A stretch of DNA of 64,000 nt from assembly GCF_014640075.1 (NCBI RefSeq), contig NZ_BMGG01000002.1, positions 124,001 through 188,000 of the forward strand. Reading direction: 5' to 3'. Positions within the stretch are counted from its first letter, which is position 1, and each line of letters starts with the position of its first letter. Positions 1-8,668 of the stretch are shown here, in pieces. The position numbers and the translations under genes are program-made. Source of the DNA: Chelatococcus reniformis (GTDB lineage: Bacteria > Pseudomonadota > Alphaproteobacteria > Rhizobiales > Beijerinckiaceae). The notes under the pieces were generated by a model that saw nothing but the letters and a program-made list of their open reading frames with translations, ran no database searches and was not told the origin of the DNA.

Positions 1-1746
1 GTCCTCGGGCAGCAGATCCATCAGGTCCGACAGAACCTGCGTGCCGCCGGGCACGTAGTCGGCCATGGCATCGATCGGGGCGTTGCCGGGGACGTCGTAG
101 TTTGAGACATTCGCCAGGCCCTTGATGACCTGCATCGGCTCTTCCGACGGGAATTCGTTGAGGTCGCCGGCCACGATGACCTTCGCATCCGCGTCCTGCC
201 CGAGCAGGTTGTCGACGAAGTTGTTCACGGCCTGGGCCTGGGCGGCGCGCTGCACCTCGCCGGCGTTGAGCGGCGGCTGGTCGGAGCCGAGCAGCGGCCC
301 GCTGCCGCCCTTGGAGGTGAAGTGGTTGTTGACGAGCGTCACGTCCTCCCCGTTGAACGTGAAGGTGGCGACCAGCGGCGGACGCGAGTCGAAGAAGGGG
401 TTGTCCGGATTGGTCTGCTGTCCCACGTCGGCTGCCGAGATCGCGCTGCCGTCGGCCGCGATCGTGGCAAGCGAGCCGTCGACGAAGTCGACGCGGTCGG
501 TGCGATACAGGAAGGCGTTGCGGATGTTGCCGCCGCCCTCGCCGCCGTTGGTGTCGTCGCCGATGAAGGGGTTGTCGATCCAGGCGTAGGAGACGCCGGC
601 GGGCGCTGCCGCGTTGAGCGCATCGACGAGCATCCCCAGCGTGGCGGAGGCCGAGGTTACGGCCGAGCCGGCGGCATTGCCGGGCCCGTCGTTGTCCTGG
701 ATCTCCTGGAGCGCCACGATGTCGGGCGCATTCAGCGAACCGAGGATCTCCTCGGCGATCAGCTGGAAGCGCGCCGCGCCGTCCGAGGGATCGAGGTTCT
801 CGGCATTGTAGCTTGCGACCAGCAGCTTGCTGGCGCTGCCCTCGAGCGTGCCGCTCTCCTTCTCGAGCGTGCTCTCCACGGCGACCGAATAGGCCTGGGT
901 GGGGGTGATCTGATAGCTGCCGAAGTCGTAGTTGACGACGCCGGTGACGTCGGCGAGCTGAGCCCCGACGTCGGCGTCCGGGCTCACGAACCCTGCCAGC
1001 ACGCCCGAATCGTCGTCGATCTGGATGCGCTCGGGATTGAAGTCGCCGCCGGAGGTGTTCTGATCGCCGAAGTCGCCGAACCCCGGTGTCAGCAGGAGGT
1101 TGCCGCCATCCGTGTCGCCGGTGGCGCTGGTGCCGTTGGTGGCGTCGCCGTCGTCGACCACCGTGAAGATCTCGCCGAAGCCGTTCGTGGGGCCGACGAC
1201 GACCGCCTCGTTCACGGTCACCAGCATGCCCTCGAGGCTCTCGAAGAACTTGGCCCCGGCCACCAGGCTCTCGGTCGGGGGAAGGAGGCCGTCAACGCCG
1301 CCGATCTGGACAGGCAGGATCGCCGGTGCGGAGGCCGCCTCGGCGAGGACCTGGACTGCGCTTGCGCCGGTTGCCACGATCTCCGTCGTGGAGAGGCTGC
1401 CCGCTGCCGCACCGTTCGGGATGAACTCGTCGACCCGGCCGGTGACCTGGACGAACTGCCCGGCCGTGACGGTCGGCGCGGAGTTCGTGAACACGAAGAC
1501 ACCGTCGGAGGTCGCAGCGTCGCCGTCGCCCGTGGGATCCTGGATGTAGAAGCCGTTGCTGTCGATGGCGGTGACGACGCCGCGGGTGGTCACGGTCGAG
1601 CCGTCCAGCGCGGAAAGGTGACCACTGCCCTGGATCGTATAGATCCGGGTAAAGTCATCGCCCCCGATGTCCGCTGCGTCTCCGGCGACACTCGCCGCGA
1701 TCAGGTCCTCTTGCGGCCCGGTCTCGTCGAAGTACACGTCAGACAT
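1..1746 (-). CDS. ExeM/NucH-type extracellular endonuclease (3' end outside window)
   Basis: The frame is open from an ATG at 1746 to the window edge, 582 codons without a stop, so the C-terminus is missing. After about 40 residues comes an OB-fold-like stretch (YTIQGSGH, then TTRGVVTAIDSNGFYIQDP, about residues 42-100) typical of NucH/ExeM nucleases. The second half is an endonuclease/exonuclease/phosphatase domain, with LLVASYNAENLDPSDG, DIVALQEIQDNDG (catalytic Glu), LVNNHFTSKGG and VIVAGDLNEFPS (Asp-x-Asn). The family cleaves extracellular DNA or phosphodiesters using divalent metal. No classical signal peptide is seen; such proteins often leave through C-terminal type I signals, which would lie outside the window. 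The start is chosen for AGAGAGGA upstream; an in-frame ATG at 1767 lacks a ribosome site. Confidence 0.85.
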   Translation of the reverse strand, partial: MSDVYFDETGPQEDLIAASVAGDAADIGGDDFTRIYTIQGSGHLSALDGSTVTTRGVVTAIDSNGFYIQDPTGDGDAATSDGVFVFTNSAPTVTAGQFVQVTGRVDEFIPNGAAAGSLSTTEIVATGASAVQVLAEAASAPAILPVQIGGVDGLLPPTESLVAGAKFFESLEGMLVTVNEAVVVGPTNGFGEIFTVVDDGDATNGTSATGDTDGGNLLLTPGFGDFGDQNTSGGDFNPERIQIDDDSGVLAGFVSPDADVGAQLADVTGVVNYDFGSYQITPTQAYSVAVESTLEKESGTLEGSASKLLVASYNAENLDPSDGAARFQLIAEEILGSLNAPDIVALQEIQDNDGPGNAAGSAVTSASATLGMLVDALNAAAPAGVSYAWIDNPFIGDDTNGGEGGGNIRNAFLYRTDRVDFVDGSLATIAADGSAISAADVGQQTNPDNPFFDSRPPLVATFTFNGEDVTLVNNHFTSKGGSGPLLGSDQPPLNAGEVQRAAQAQAVNNFVDNLLGQDADAKVIVAGDLNEFPSEEPMQVIKGLANVSNYDVPGNAPIDAMADYVPGGTQVLSDLMDLLPED

Positions 1747-2389
1747 CGCATCCTCTCTTGCTGTCATGGGACGGGCAGGGGCGATTTGCCTCGCGAGATG
1801 CAAGGCAACTCTCAACACTTCAGCGAACGCATCTGAGCCGTCCTCAGGAGAGCGCAGGCGCATTGCTGAGGCAAAGCCATCCGTCGCCTAGGACTGGTCG
1901 AGCCGATGGTTAACCAGCCGGGATGACAGGTATGTGAATATCGCCGGCTCTCGAATCCGACTGTCCTCAACTATGTGCCGTCGCCCTTCGCCGTCGCCGT
2001 ATGGGGGCCGATCGGCCCCGTCGCGCCCGGTCGCCCGTCGGCTGGACACGCTTGGCCGGCTGGCGGCTCGGGGGCTCGTCGGCGCCTCGTTGGCCGACAT
2101 CTGATAGCCTCCCTATATCGCCGCGCGCTGGCCGTCACGAACGCGGCCTGTCTGGCAATGGCCGCGAACCGGCCCTGCCGTCGCTTCGACCTTTGTCGCA
2201 TAGGCGTCGCCCGGCGCCCTTGTGATAGGCAGGGGCTATCAAATATTAGTAACAATCAATTTGAATTCATTCCAAAGACGGGCACGATCCCATCGCGGGG
2301 CTCACGTGCCTCGCCCACGGGGCGGGTCGTTTGAAACACGGGCATTGCCCGCCCAAATTGGACGGGACGGACGTGCCGGCGGAGGTAGA
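1747..2389. other. 643-bp divergent intergenic region, nuclease / fds operon
   Basis: This separates the minus-strand nuclease from the plus-strand formate operon, so it should hold both promoters. The clearest feature is an AT-richer patch at about 2236-2275, unlike the GC-rich surroundings and a reasonable place for the fds promoter. A 10-bp palindrome TGGTTAACCA lies near 1908-1917. No fdsR-type regulator gene is present and no convincing ORF was found. Confidence 0.5.
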
Positions 2390-2908
2390 ATGGGCGGCTA
2401 CGCGCCTTGGAATGCGGATGTTGCGCAGCAGCTCGTTGCGCGCCTCAGCGGGCTTGAAGGCGCCATGCTGCCGGTGCTGCACGCTCTTCAGGAGGAGTTC
2501 GGCTACATCGATTCGGCGGCCGTGCCGCTGATCGCTGACGCATTGAACGTCTCGCGCGCCGAGGTGCACGGTGCCATCACCTTCTATGACGATTTTCGCG
2601 AGGGGCCACCGCCCGCGCGAATCATAAAGCTCTGCCGTGCCGAGGCCTGCCAGGCGCTGGGATGCGAAAGTCTGGTGGCAGAGCTCGCCCGCAGCCGCGG
2701 CATTGTCGTTGACCAGCACGGCGCGGCCGACCTGGTCGTCGAGACCGTCTATTGCCTGGGAAATTGCGCGCTGGGGCCCGCGGCGCTGGTGGGCGACCAA
2801 TTGATCGGCCGGCTCGATGCACCGCGTCTGATGGCGCTTTGCGACGGCGCCGCGCCGGCGCGCGTGCAGGAGCTACCACCGGGGGCGGCCGGGAGGGCGG
2901 CGCCATGA
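2390..2908 (+). CDS. fdsG: NAD-dependent formate dehydrogenase, gamma subunit (NuoE-like)
   Basis: A 172-residue NuoE-like subunit of the soluble molybdenum formate dehydrogenase, carrying one [2Fe-2S] cluster. The thioredoxin-like fold is visible: LHALQEEFGYID, VHGAITFYDDF, then the four cluster cysteines in LCRAEACQALGC (two) and VYCLGNCALGP (two). FdsG passes electrons between the iron-sulfur centres of FdsA and the FMN/NAD site of FdsB in the cytoplasm. The ATG at 2390 is preceded by GGAGG four bases upstream; the frame extends further 5' but that extension has no family similarity. The stop overlaps the fdsB start by four bases (ATGA), indicating translational coupling. Confidence 0.9.
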   Translation: MGGYAPWNADVAQQLVARLSGLEGAMLPVLHALQEEFGYIDSAAVPLIADALNVSRAEVHGAITFYDDFREGPPPARIIKLCRAEACQALGCESLVAELARSRGIVVDQHGAADLVVETVYCLGNCALGPAALVGDQLIGRLDAPRLMALCDGAAPARVQELPPGAAGRAAP

Positions 2909-4470
2909 GCGCGGCGACGACGCGCGTTTTCGTGCCCGTCGATGCGGCCGCGCTTTCGGTCGGCGCCGAGGCCGTGGCCTGCGCCATTGCAGCGGAGGCG
3001 GCGGCCCGCGGCCTCTGCGTCGACATCGTCCGCACCGGCAGCCGCGGCATGTTGTGGCTGGAGCCCCTGGTGGAGGTCGAGGTCGCCGGCCGGCGCATCG
3101 CCTACGGGCCGGTCGCGGCCGGCGACGTGGCGGCGCTGTTCGACGGCGACTTTCTCGCCGGCGGGGCGCATCCGCTCCATCTCGGTCCGACCGATGCGCT
3201 GGCGTGGATGCCGCGCCAGGAGCGCTTCACGTTCGCCCGCGTCGGCGTCACCGATCCCTTGTCGCTTGCCGACTACCGCGCCCAGGGCGGTCTCGCTGGC
3301 CTGACCCGGGCGCTCGCCATGGCGCCGGCGGAGATCGTCGAGGCCGTGCGCGCCTCGGGCCTGCGCGGCCGCGGCGGCGCCGGCTTCCCCACCGGCATCA
3401 AGTGGAAGACGGTGCTCGCGGCCGAGGCGGAGCGGAAGTACATCGTCTGCAATGCCGACGAGGGCGACAGCGGCACCTTCGCCGACCGCATGCTGATGGA
3501 AGGCGACCCCTTCGTGCTGATCGAAGGCATGGCGATTGCCGCTGTCGCCGTCGGCGCCACCCAGGGCTACATCTACGTCCGTTCCGAATACCCCCACGCG
3601 GCCCGCACGCTGCGGCGCGCCATCGTGGCGGCGGAACGGGGCGGTGTGCTGGGCGCATCGGTGCTCGGCTCGCCCCACGCCTTCCGGCTCGAGGTGCGGG
3701 TCGGCGCCGGCGCCTACATCTGCGGCGAGGAGACCTCGCTGCTGGAGAGCCTGGAGGGCAAGCGCGCGATCGTGCGCGCCAAGCCGCCGCTGCCGGCGCT
3801 CGCGGGCCTGTTCGGCCAGCCGACGGTGGTCAACAACGTGCTGTCGCTGGCGAGCGTGCCGTGGATCCTGGCGCACGGTGCGGAGGCCTATGCCGGGGTC
3901 GGCATGGGGCGCTCGCGCGGCACCATGCCGGTGCAGCTTGCCGGCAACGTCAGGCGTGGCGGCCTCATCGAGCTGGCGTTCGGCGTGAGCCTGAGGACAT
4001 TGGTCGAGGGCTTCGGCGGCGGTACGCTCACGGGCCGGCCGGTGCGGGCCGTGCAGGTCGGCGGCCCGCTCGGCGCCTATCTGCCGGAGCACCTGCTCGA
4101 CACGCCGCTCGACTACGAGGCGCTCGCCGCCGTGGGCGGCATGCTCGGGCACGGCGGCATCGTCGTCTTCGACGACCGCGTCGACATGGCCCACCAGGCG
4201 CGCTTCGCCTTCGCCTTCTGCGCCAAGGAGAGCTGCGGCAAGTGCACGCCCTGCCGCATCGGCGCGGTGCGCGGCGCCGAGACCATGGATCGCATCATCG
4301 CCGGCGAGGACAGGCCCGCGAACATCGACGTGCTGCGCGACTTGAGCCATCTGATGACCGATGCGTCGCTTTGCGCCATGGGCGGCCTGACCCCCATGCC
4401 GGTGATGAGCGCGTTGACCCATTTTCCCGAAGATTTCGACCCGCCGGCTCTGTCGGCGGCGGCCGAGTGA
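2905..4470 (+). CDS. fdsB: NAD-dependent formate dehydrogenase, beta subunit (NuoF-like diaphorase)
   Basis: 521 residues, the usual FdsB length. An N-terminal thioredoxin-like region (about 1-120) precedes the NuoF core. The glycine-rich LRGRGGAGFPTGIKW binds NADH/FMN, YIVCNADEGDSGTF and GAYICGEETSLLES complete the flavin site, and CAKESCGKCTPCR with a later Cys in ASLCAMGG bind the [4Fe-4S] cluster. It reduces NAD+ with electrons from formate oxidation. It overlaps fdsG by ATGA and is followed ten bases later by fdsA, so it sits inside one operon. Confidence 0.93.
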   Translation: MSAATTRVFVPVDAAALSVGAEAVACAIAAEAAARGLCVDIVRTGSRGMLWLEPLVEVEVAGRRIAYGPVAAGDVAALFDGDFLAGGAHPLHLGPTDALAWMPRQERFTFARVGVTDPLSLADYRAQGGLAGLTRALAMAPAEIVEAVRASGLRGRGGAGFPTGIKWKTVLAAEAERKYIVCNADEGDSGTFADRMLMEGDPFVLIEGMAIAAVAVGATQGYIYVRSEYPHAARTLRRAIVAAERGGVLGASVLGSPHAFRLEVRVGAGAYICGEETSLLESLEGKRAIVRAKPPLPALAGLFGQPTVVNNVLSLASVPWILAHGAEAYAGVGMGRSRGTMPVQLAGNVRRGGLIELAFGVSLRTLVEGFGGGTLTGRPVRAVQVGGPLGAYLPEHLLDTPLDYEALAAVGGMLGHGGIVVFDDRVDMAHQARFAFAFCAKESCGKCTPCRIGAVRGAETMDRIIAGEDRPANIDVLRDLSHLMTDASLCAMGGLTPMPVMSALTHFPEDFDPPALSAAAE

Positions 4471-4480
4471 GGAAGGCGCC

Positions 4481-7363
4481 ATGAGCCTGATCAAGGAGAT
4501 CGATTTCGGCACGCCGATCCGGGTCGCGGAGCAGCAGGTGACGCTGACCATCGACGGTGAGAGCGTCACCGTGCCGGCCGGCACCTCGGTCATGGCGGCG
4601 GCCATGAGCCTCGGCACCAGGATCCCGAAGCTGTGCGCCACCGATTCGCTCGAGCCGTTCGGCTCTTGCCGGCTCTGCCTGGTGGAGATCGAAGGGCGCC
4701 GCGGCACGCCGGCCTCGTGCACCACGCCCGCCGAGGAGGGCATGGTGGTGCGCACCCAGACCGACCGGGTGCGCGGCCTGCGCAAGGGGGTCATGGAGCT
4801 CTACATCTCCGACCATCCGCTCGACTGCCTGACCTGCTCGGCCAACGGCGATTGCGAGCTGCAGGACATGGCAGGCGCCGTCGGCCTGCGCGAGGTGCGC
4901 TACGGCTACGACGGCGCCAACCATGTCGTCCCTGGTGCGGCGCTGGCCGAAGCCAACCCGCTGTTCCTGGGCAAGGACGCGTCGAACCCGTACTTCACCT
5001 ACGATCCGTCCAAATGCATCGTCTGCAATCGCTGCGTGCGGGCCTGCGAAGAGGTGCAGGGCACCTTCGCGCTCACCATCTCCGGCCGTGGTTTCGATAG
5101 CCGCGTCTCCGCCGGCGGCACAGATTTCCTGGGCTCGGAATGCGTCTCCTGCGGCGCCTGCGTGCAGGCCTGCCCGACCGCGACGCTGATGGAGAAGTCG
5201 GTCATCGAGCTCGGCCAGCCCGAGCATTCCAAGGTCACCACCTGCGCCTATTGCGGCGTCGGCTGCTCGTTCAAGGCCGAGATGCAGGGCGACCGCGTGG
5301 TGCGCATGGTGCCCTACAAGGATGGCAAGGCCAACGAGGGCCATTCCTGCGTCAAGGGGCGCTTCGCCTGGGGCTATGCCACCCATGAGGATCGCATCAC
5401 CAAGCCGATGATCCGTGAGCGGATCACCGACCCGTGGCGCGAGGTCTCGTGGGAGGAGGCGATCGACTACGCCGCCGCCGAGTTCAGGCGCATCCAGGCG
5501 GCGTACGGCAAGGATTCGGTCGGCGCCATCACCTCCTCGCGCTGCACCAACGAGGAGGTGTTCCTGGTGCAGAAGCTGGTGCGCGCCGCCTTCCGCAACA
5601 ACAACGTGGACACCTGCGCCCGCGTCTGCCACTCGCCCACCGGCTACGGGCTCAAGACTACGCTCGGCACCTCCGCCGGCACCCAGGACTTCAAGTCGGT
5701 GGCCAAGGCGGACGTGATCCTGGTCATCGGCGCCAACCCGACCGACGGCCATCCGGTGTTCGCCTCGCGCATGAAGAAGCGTCTGCGCCAGGGTGCCCGC
5801 CTGATCGTGGCCGATCCACGCCGCATCGATCTGGTCAAGACCCCGCATGTCGCCGCCGACCATCACCTCCAGCTCAAGCCCGGCACCAATGTCGCCCTGA
5901 TCAACGCCATCGCCCATGTGGTGGTGACCGAGGGGCTGGTCGCCGAGGACTATGTGCGCGAGCGGTGCGACCTGGCCGACTTCGAGGTGTGGGCACGCTT
6001 CATCGCCGACGAACGCAACTCGCCGGAGGCGACGGAAGAGTTCACCGGCGTCCCGGCCGCCGAGGTGCGAGGCGCGGCCCGCCTCTTCGCCGGCGGCGGC
6101 AACGGGGCGATCTACTACGGCCTCGGCGTCACCGAGCACAGCCAGGGCTCGACCACGGTCATGGCCATGGCCAACCTCGCCATGGCGACCGGCAACATCG
6201 GCCGCGACGGCGTCGGCGTGAACCCGCTGCGCGGCCAGAACAACGTGCAGGGCTCGTGCGACATGGGCTCGTTCCCGCACGAGTTCTCCGGCTATCGGCA
6301 CGTGTCGGACGATGCTACCCGCCAGGTGTTCGAGCTGATGTGGGGCGTGCCGCTCGACGTCGAGCCCGGCCTGCGCATCCCCAACATGCTCGACGAGGCG
6401 GTCGGCGGCACCTTCAAGGGCCTCTACGTGCAGGGCGAGGACATCGCCCAGTCCGATCCCAACACCAAGCACGTCACGGCAGGGCTCGCCGCCATGGAAT
6501 GCGTCGTCATCCAGGACCTGTTCTTGAACGAGACGGCGAAATACGCCCACGTCTTCCTGCCGGGCTCGTCGTTCCTGGAGAAGGACGGCACCTTCACCAA
6601 CGCCGAGCGTCGCATCAACCGTGTGCGGCAGGTGATGGCCCCGCTCGCGGGCAAGTCGGAATGGCAGGTGACCATCGACCTTGCCCGGGCGCTCGGCTAC
6701 GAGATGGGCTACACCCACCCCAGCCAGATCATGGACGAGATCGCGCGGCTGACGCCGACCTTCGCCGGGGTCTCCTACGACAAGCTCGAGCGGCTGGGTT
6801 CGGTGCAGTGGCCGTGCAACGACAAGGCGCCGACCGGCACGCCGCTCATGCACGTCGACCGTTTCGTGCGCGGCAAGGGCCGCTTCATGATCACCGAGTT
6901 CGTGCCGACCGAGGAGCGCGCCGGCCCGCGCTTTCCGCTGCTGCTGACCACCGGGCGCATTCTCTCGCAGTACAACGTGGGCGCCCAGACCCGGCGCACC
7001 ATGAACAACGTCTGGCACGAGGAGGACGTGCTGGAGATCCACCCGTTCGACGCCGAGAACCGCGGCATCCGGACGGGCGATCTCGTGGCCCTGGCCAGCC
7101 GCTCCGGCGACATCTCGCTGCGCGCCGAGGTGAGCGAACGCGTGCAGCCGGGCGTCGTCTACACCACGTTTCACCACGCGGTGACCGGCGCCAACGTCAT
7201 CACCACGGACTTTTCGGATTGGGCCACCAACTGCCCGGAATACAAGGTGACGGCGGTCGAGGTGCGGCGCACCAACCATTATTCCCCCTGGCAGGAGCGC
7301 AACCGCGAAGAGGATGTCTCGCTCCGGCGCATCGCAGGACGCCTGGCGGATGCCGCAGAGTAG
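4481..7363 (+). CDS. fdsA: NAD-dependent formate dehydrogenase, catalytic alpha subunit (Mo-bisMGD)
   Basis: 960 residues, full length. In order: an N-terminal plant-type [2Fe-2S] domain (FGSCRLCLVEIEG); a His/Cys [4Fe-4S] segment (DHPLDCLTCSANGDC); two ferredoxin clusters (CIVCNRCVRACE and CVSCGACVQACP); then the molybdopterin oxidoreductase domain opening with CAYCGVGCSF and its own [4Fe-4S]. The molybdenum ligand is Cys383 (TCARVCHSPT), so this is a cysteine rather than a selenocysteine enzyme; no in-frame TGA occurs. It oxidises formate to CO2 and passes electrons to FdsG/FdsB. The ribosome site AGGAAGG lies just upstream. Confidence 0.95.
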   Translation: MSLIKEIDFGTPIRVAEQQVTLTIDGESVTVPAGTSVMAAAMSLGTRIPKLCATDSLEPFGSCRLCLVEIEGRRGTPASCTTPAEEGMVVRTQTDRVRGLRKGVMELYISDHPLDCLTCSANGDCELQDMAGAVGLREVRYGYDGANHVVPGAALAEANPLFLGKDASNPYFTYDPSKCIVCNRCVRACEEVQGTFALTISGRGFDSRVSAGGTDFLGSECVSCGACVQACPTATLMEKSVIELGQPEHSKVTTCAYCGVGCSFKAEMQGDRVVRMVPYKDGKANEGHSCVKGRFAWGYATHEDRITKPMIRERITDPWREVSWEEAIDYAAAEFRRIQAAYGKDSVGAITSSRCTNEEVFLVQKLVRAAFRNNNVDTCARVCHSPTGYGLKTTLGTSAGTQDFKSVAKADVILVIGANPTDGHPVFASRMKKRLRQGARLIVADPRRIDLVKTPHVAADHHLQLKPGTNVALINAIAHVVVTEGLVAEDYVRERCDLADFEVWARFIADERNSPEATEEFTGVPAAEVRGAARLFAGGGNGAIYYGLGVTEHSQGSTTVMAMANLAMATGNIGRDGVGVNPLRGQNNVQGSCDMGSFPHEFSGYRHVSDDATRQVFELMWGVPLDVEPGLRIPNMLDEAVGGTFKGLYVQGEDIAQSDPNTKHVTAGLAAMECVVIQDLFLNETAKYAHVFLPGSSFLEKDGTFTNAERRINRVRQVMAPLAGKSEWQVTIDLARALGYEMGYTHPSQIMDEIARLTPTFAGVSYDKLERLGSVQWPCNDKAPTGTPLMHVDRFVRGKGRFMITEFVPTEERAGPRFPLLLTTGRILSQYNVGAQTRRTMNNVWHEEDVLEIHPFDAENRGIRTGDLVALASRSGDISLRAEVSERVQPGVVYTTFHHAVTGANVITTDFSDWATNCPEYKVTAVEVRRTNHYSPWQERNREEDVSLRRIAGRLADAAE

Positions 7364-8255
7364 CGCGCCCGTGCAGCCCCCGGCGTCCGTCGTGGTCTCG
7401 GCCGAGCCGATCGGCTTCGCTGGCCAGGCATGGGCCGGCACGCGTGGCGCGGCGGCCCACACCGCGGACGTGGCGGTCGAGATACCGGTCAGCATCGTCT
7501 ACGGCGCGGTGCCCTATGCGGTGATGATGGCGAGCCCGGCCGACCTCGACGATTTCGTCACGGGCTTCAGCCTGACCGAGGGCATCATCCGCTCGGCCGC
7601 CGAAATCCGCCAGGTCGCGATCGAGCCGCAGCGGGACGGCGTGGTCGTCACCGTGGACCTCGCGCCCGACCGGTTTCGCCAGCACCTGGCGCGCCGGCGC
7701 AACCTCACGGGCCGCACCTCGTGCGGGCTGTGCGGCGTCGAGGACAGGTCCGAGCTGCCCATGGCCGAGCAGCGACCCGTCGGCGGCCCCCCCGTCGCCG
7801 CCGCCGCCATCTCGACGGCGTTGGAGGCGCTGGCCCGCCTTCAGCCGCTCAACGCGCTCACCCATGCCGTCCACGCCGCCGCTTGGTGCGGCCTCGACGG
7901 TGCCATCCTGGCGACGCGCGAGGATGTCGGCCGGCACAACGCCCTCGACAAGCTGATCGGAGCGAGCCTCAGGGCCGGCATCGACCCGGCTTACGGCTTC
8001 GTGCTGGTCACCAGTCGTGCGTCCTTCGAGATGGTGGAGAAGGCGGCGATCTTCGGCGCCGGCACGCTGGTCGCCATCTCGGCCCCGACGTCGCTCGCCA
8101 TCGAGCGGGCGGAGCGCCTCGGCCTCACCCTCGTGGCCATCGCCCGCAGCGATGGCGCCGTGGTGTTCACGGGCGCGCTGGCTGCGCCGGACGGCGGCAG
8201 CAGCGAGGCCGGGCCAACTGCGCGGGCGACAATGGGCAGGGTGATGCAGCGATGA
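7314..8255 (+). CDS. fdhD: Formate dehydrogenase sulfurtransferase/maturation protein
   Basis: FdhD moves sulfur to the molybdenum cofactor so that the formate dehydrogenase becomes active. Diagnostic pieces are the paired cysteines in RTSCGLCGVED, DLDDFVTGFSLTEGII, the ATREDVGRHNALDKLIG block, and TSRASFEMVEKAAIFGAGTLVAISAPTSLAI. From the ATG at 7314 it would be 313 residues and overlap fdsA by 50 bases. The ATG at 7350 (301 residues) has AGGA ten bases upstream and is about equally likely. The stop overlaps the fdsD start (ATGA). Confidence 0.92.
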   Translation: MSRSGASQDAWRMPQSSAPVQPPASVVVSAEPIGFAGQAWAGTRGAAAHTADVAVEIPVSIVYGAVPYAVMMASPADLDDFVTGFSLTEGIIRSAAEIRQVAIEPQRDGVVVTVDLAPDRFRQHLARRRNLTGRTSCGLCGVEDRSELPMAEQRPVGGPPVAAAAISTALEALARLQPLNALTHAVHAAAWCGLDGAILATREDVGRHNALDKLIGASLRAGIDPAYGFVLVTSRASFEMVEKAAIFGAGTLVAISAPTSLAIERAERLGLTLVAIARSDGAVVFTGALAAPDGGSSEAGPTARATMGRVMQR

Positions 8256-8536
8256 GCGATCGCACCGCGGCTGCAACGGGGCCCGGCCGGGCAGGGGCCG
8301 CCAACGACAGCGCCAAGCTGGCGCGCATGGCCGCTCAGATTGCCGGCTTCTTCGCCGCTTATCCCCAGGAGCAGGCGGTGTCGTCCATCGCCGAGCACAT
8401 CAACCAATTCTGGGGCTGGCGCATGCGCGAGGATTTCCTCGCCGCCTTCACCGCGAACGACGGCGAGCTGCAGCCCTTGGTTCGCAAGGCCCTGCCGCTC
8501 GTCAGAGGACGACACAAGCCGGAGCCGGGCGTCTAG
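8252..8536 (+). CDS. fdsD: Formate dehydrogenase delta subunit
   Basis: A 94-residue protein matching the small FdsD subunit or chaperone family. The conserved core is KLARMAAQIAGFFAAYP, then AVSSIAEHINQFWGWRMREDF, ending with a basic tail. FdsD accompanies fdsGBA-fdhD and is needed for a fully active complex in related bacteria (family knowledge). It starts inside the fdhD stop (ATGA). Its TAG stop (8534-8536) is formed by the first bases of a 105-bp intergenic repeat, so the last residue or two may have been set when the repeat inserted. Confidence 0.88.
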   Translation: MSDRTAAATGPGRAGAANDSAKLARMAAQIAGFFAAYPQEQAVSSIAEHINQFWGWRMREDFLAAFTANDGELQPLVRKALPLVRGRHKPEPGV

Positions 8537-8639
8537 AGCGTTTTCGAGCGAAGTGGACGCCGGTTTGCGTGAAGAAAACGCGACAAAACAAACAGATAGA
8601 GCATTTCGGCGATTCGAAGAAACGCGGAAATGCTCTAGG
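8532..8639 (+). repeat. RIME-like palindromic repeat, family 1, copy A
   Basis: A roughly 105-bp two-part element. The left half holds GCGTTTTC with its complement GAAAACGC about 28 bases on. The right half is a perfect 11-bp inverted repeat, TAGAGCATTTC at 8597-8607 and GAAATGCTCTA at 8627-8637. Four further copies lie in this window. Similar mosaic elements are known from rhizobia (RIME); the family name here is by analogy. Confidence 0.85.
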
Positions 8640-8668
8640 CCGGCCATCAGCGTAAGGGGGAAGCCATC

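Noticed and set aside
322-1836. Plus-strand open frame of 504 codons over the nuclease gene
   Set aside because: Antisense shadow of the nuclease, whose minus-strand frame has clear catalytic motifs.
2749-4794. Minus-strand open frame of 681 codons over fdsB and the start of fdsA
   Set aside because: Shadow of fdsB; no domain pattern, and it crosses two coupled genes.
4295-7495. Minus-strand open frame of 1066 codons opposite fdsA
   Set aside because: Antisense to a well-identified gene; composition rich in His, Arg, Ala and Gly is the usual shadow of high-GC codon bias, and no family similarity is visible.
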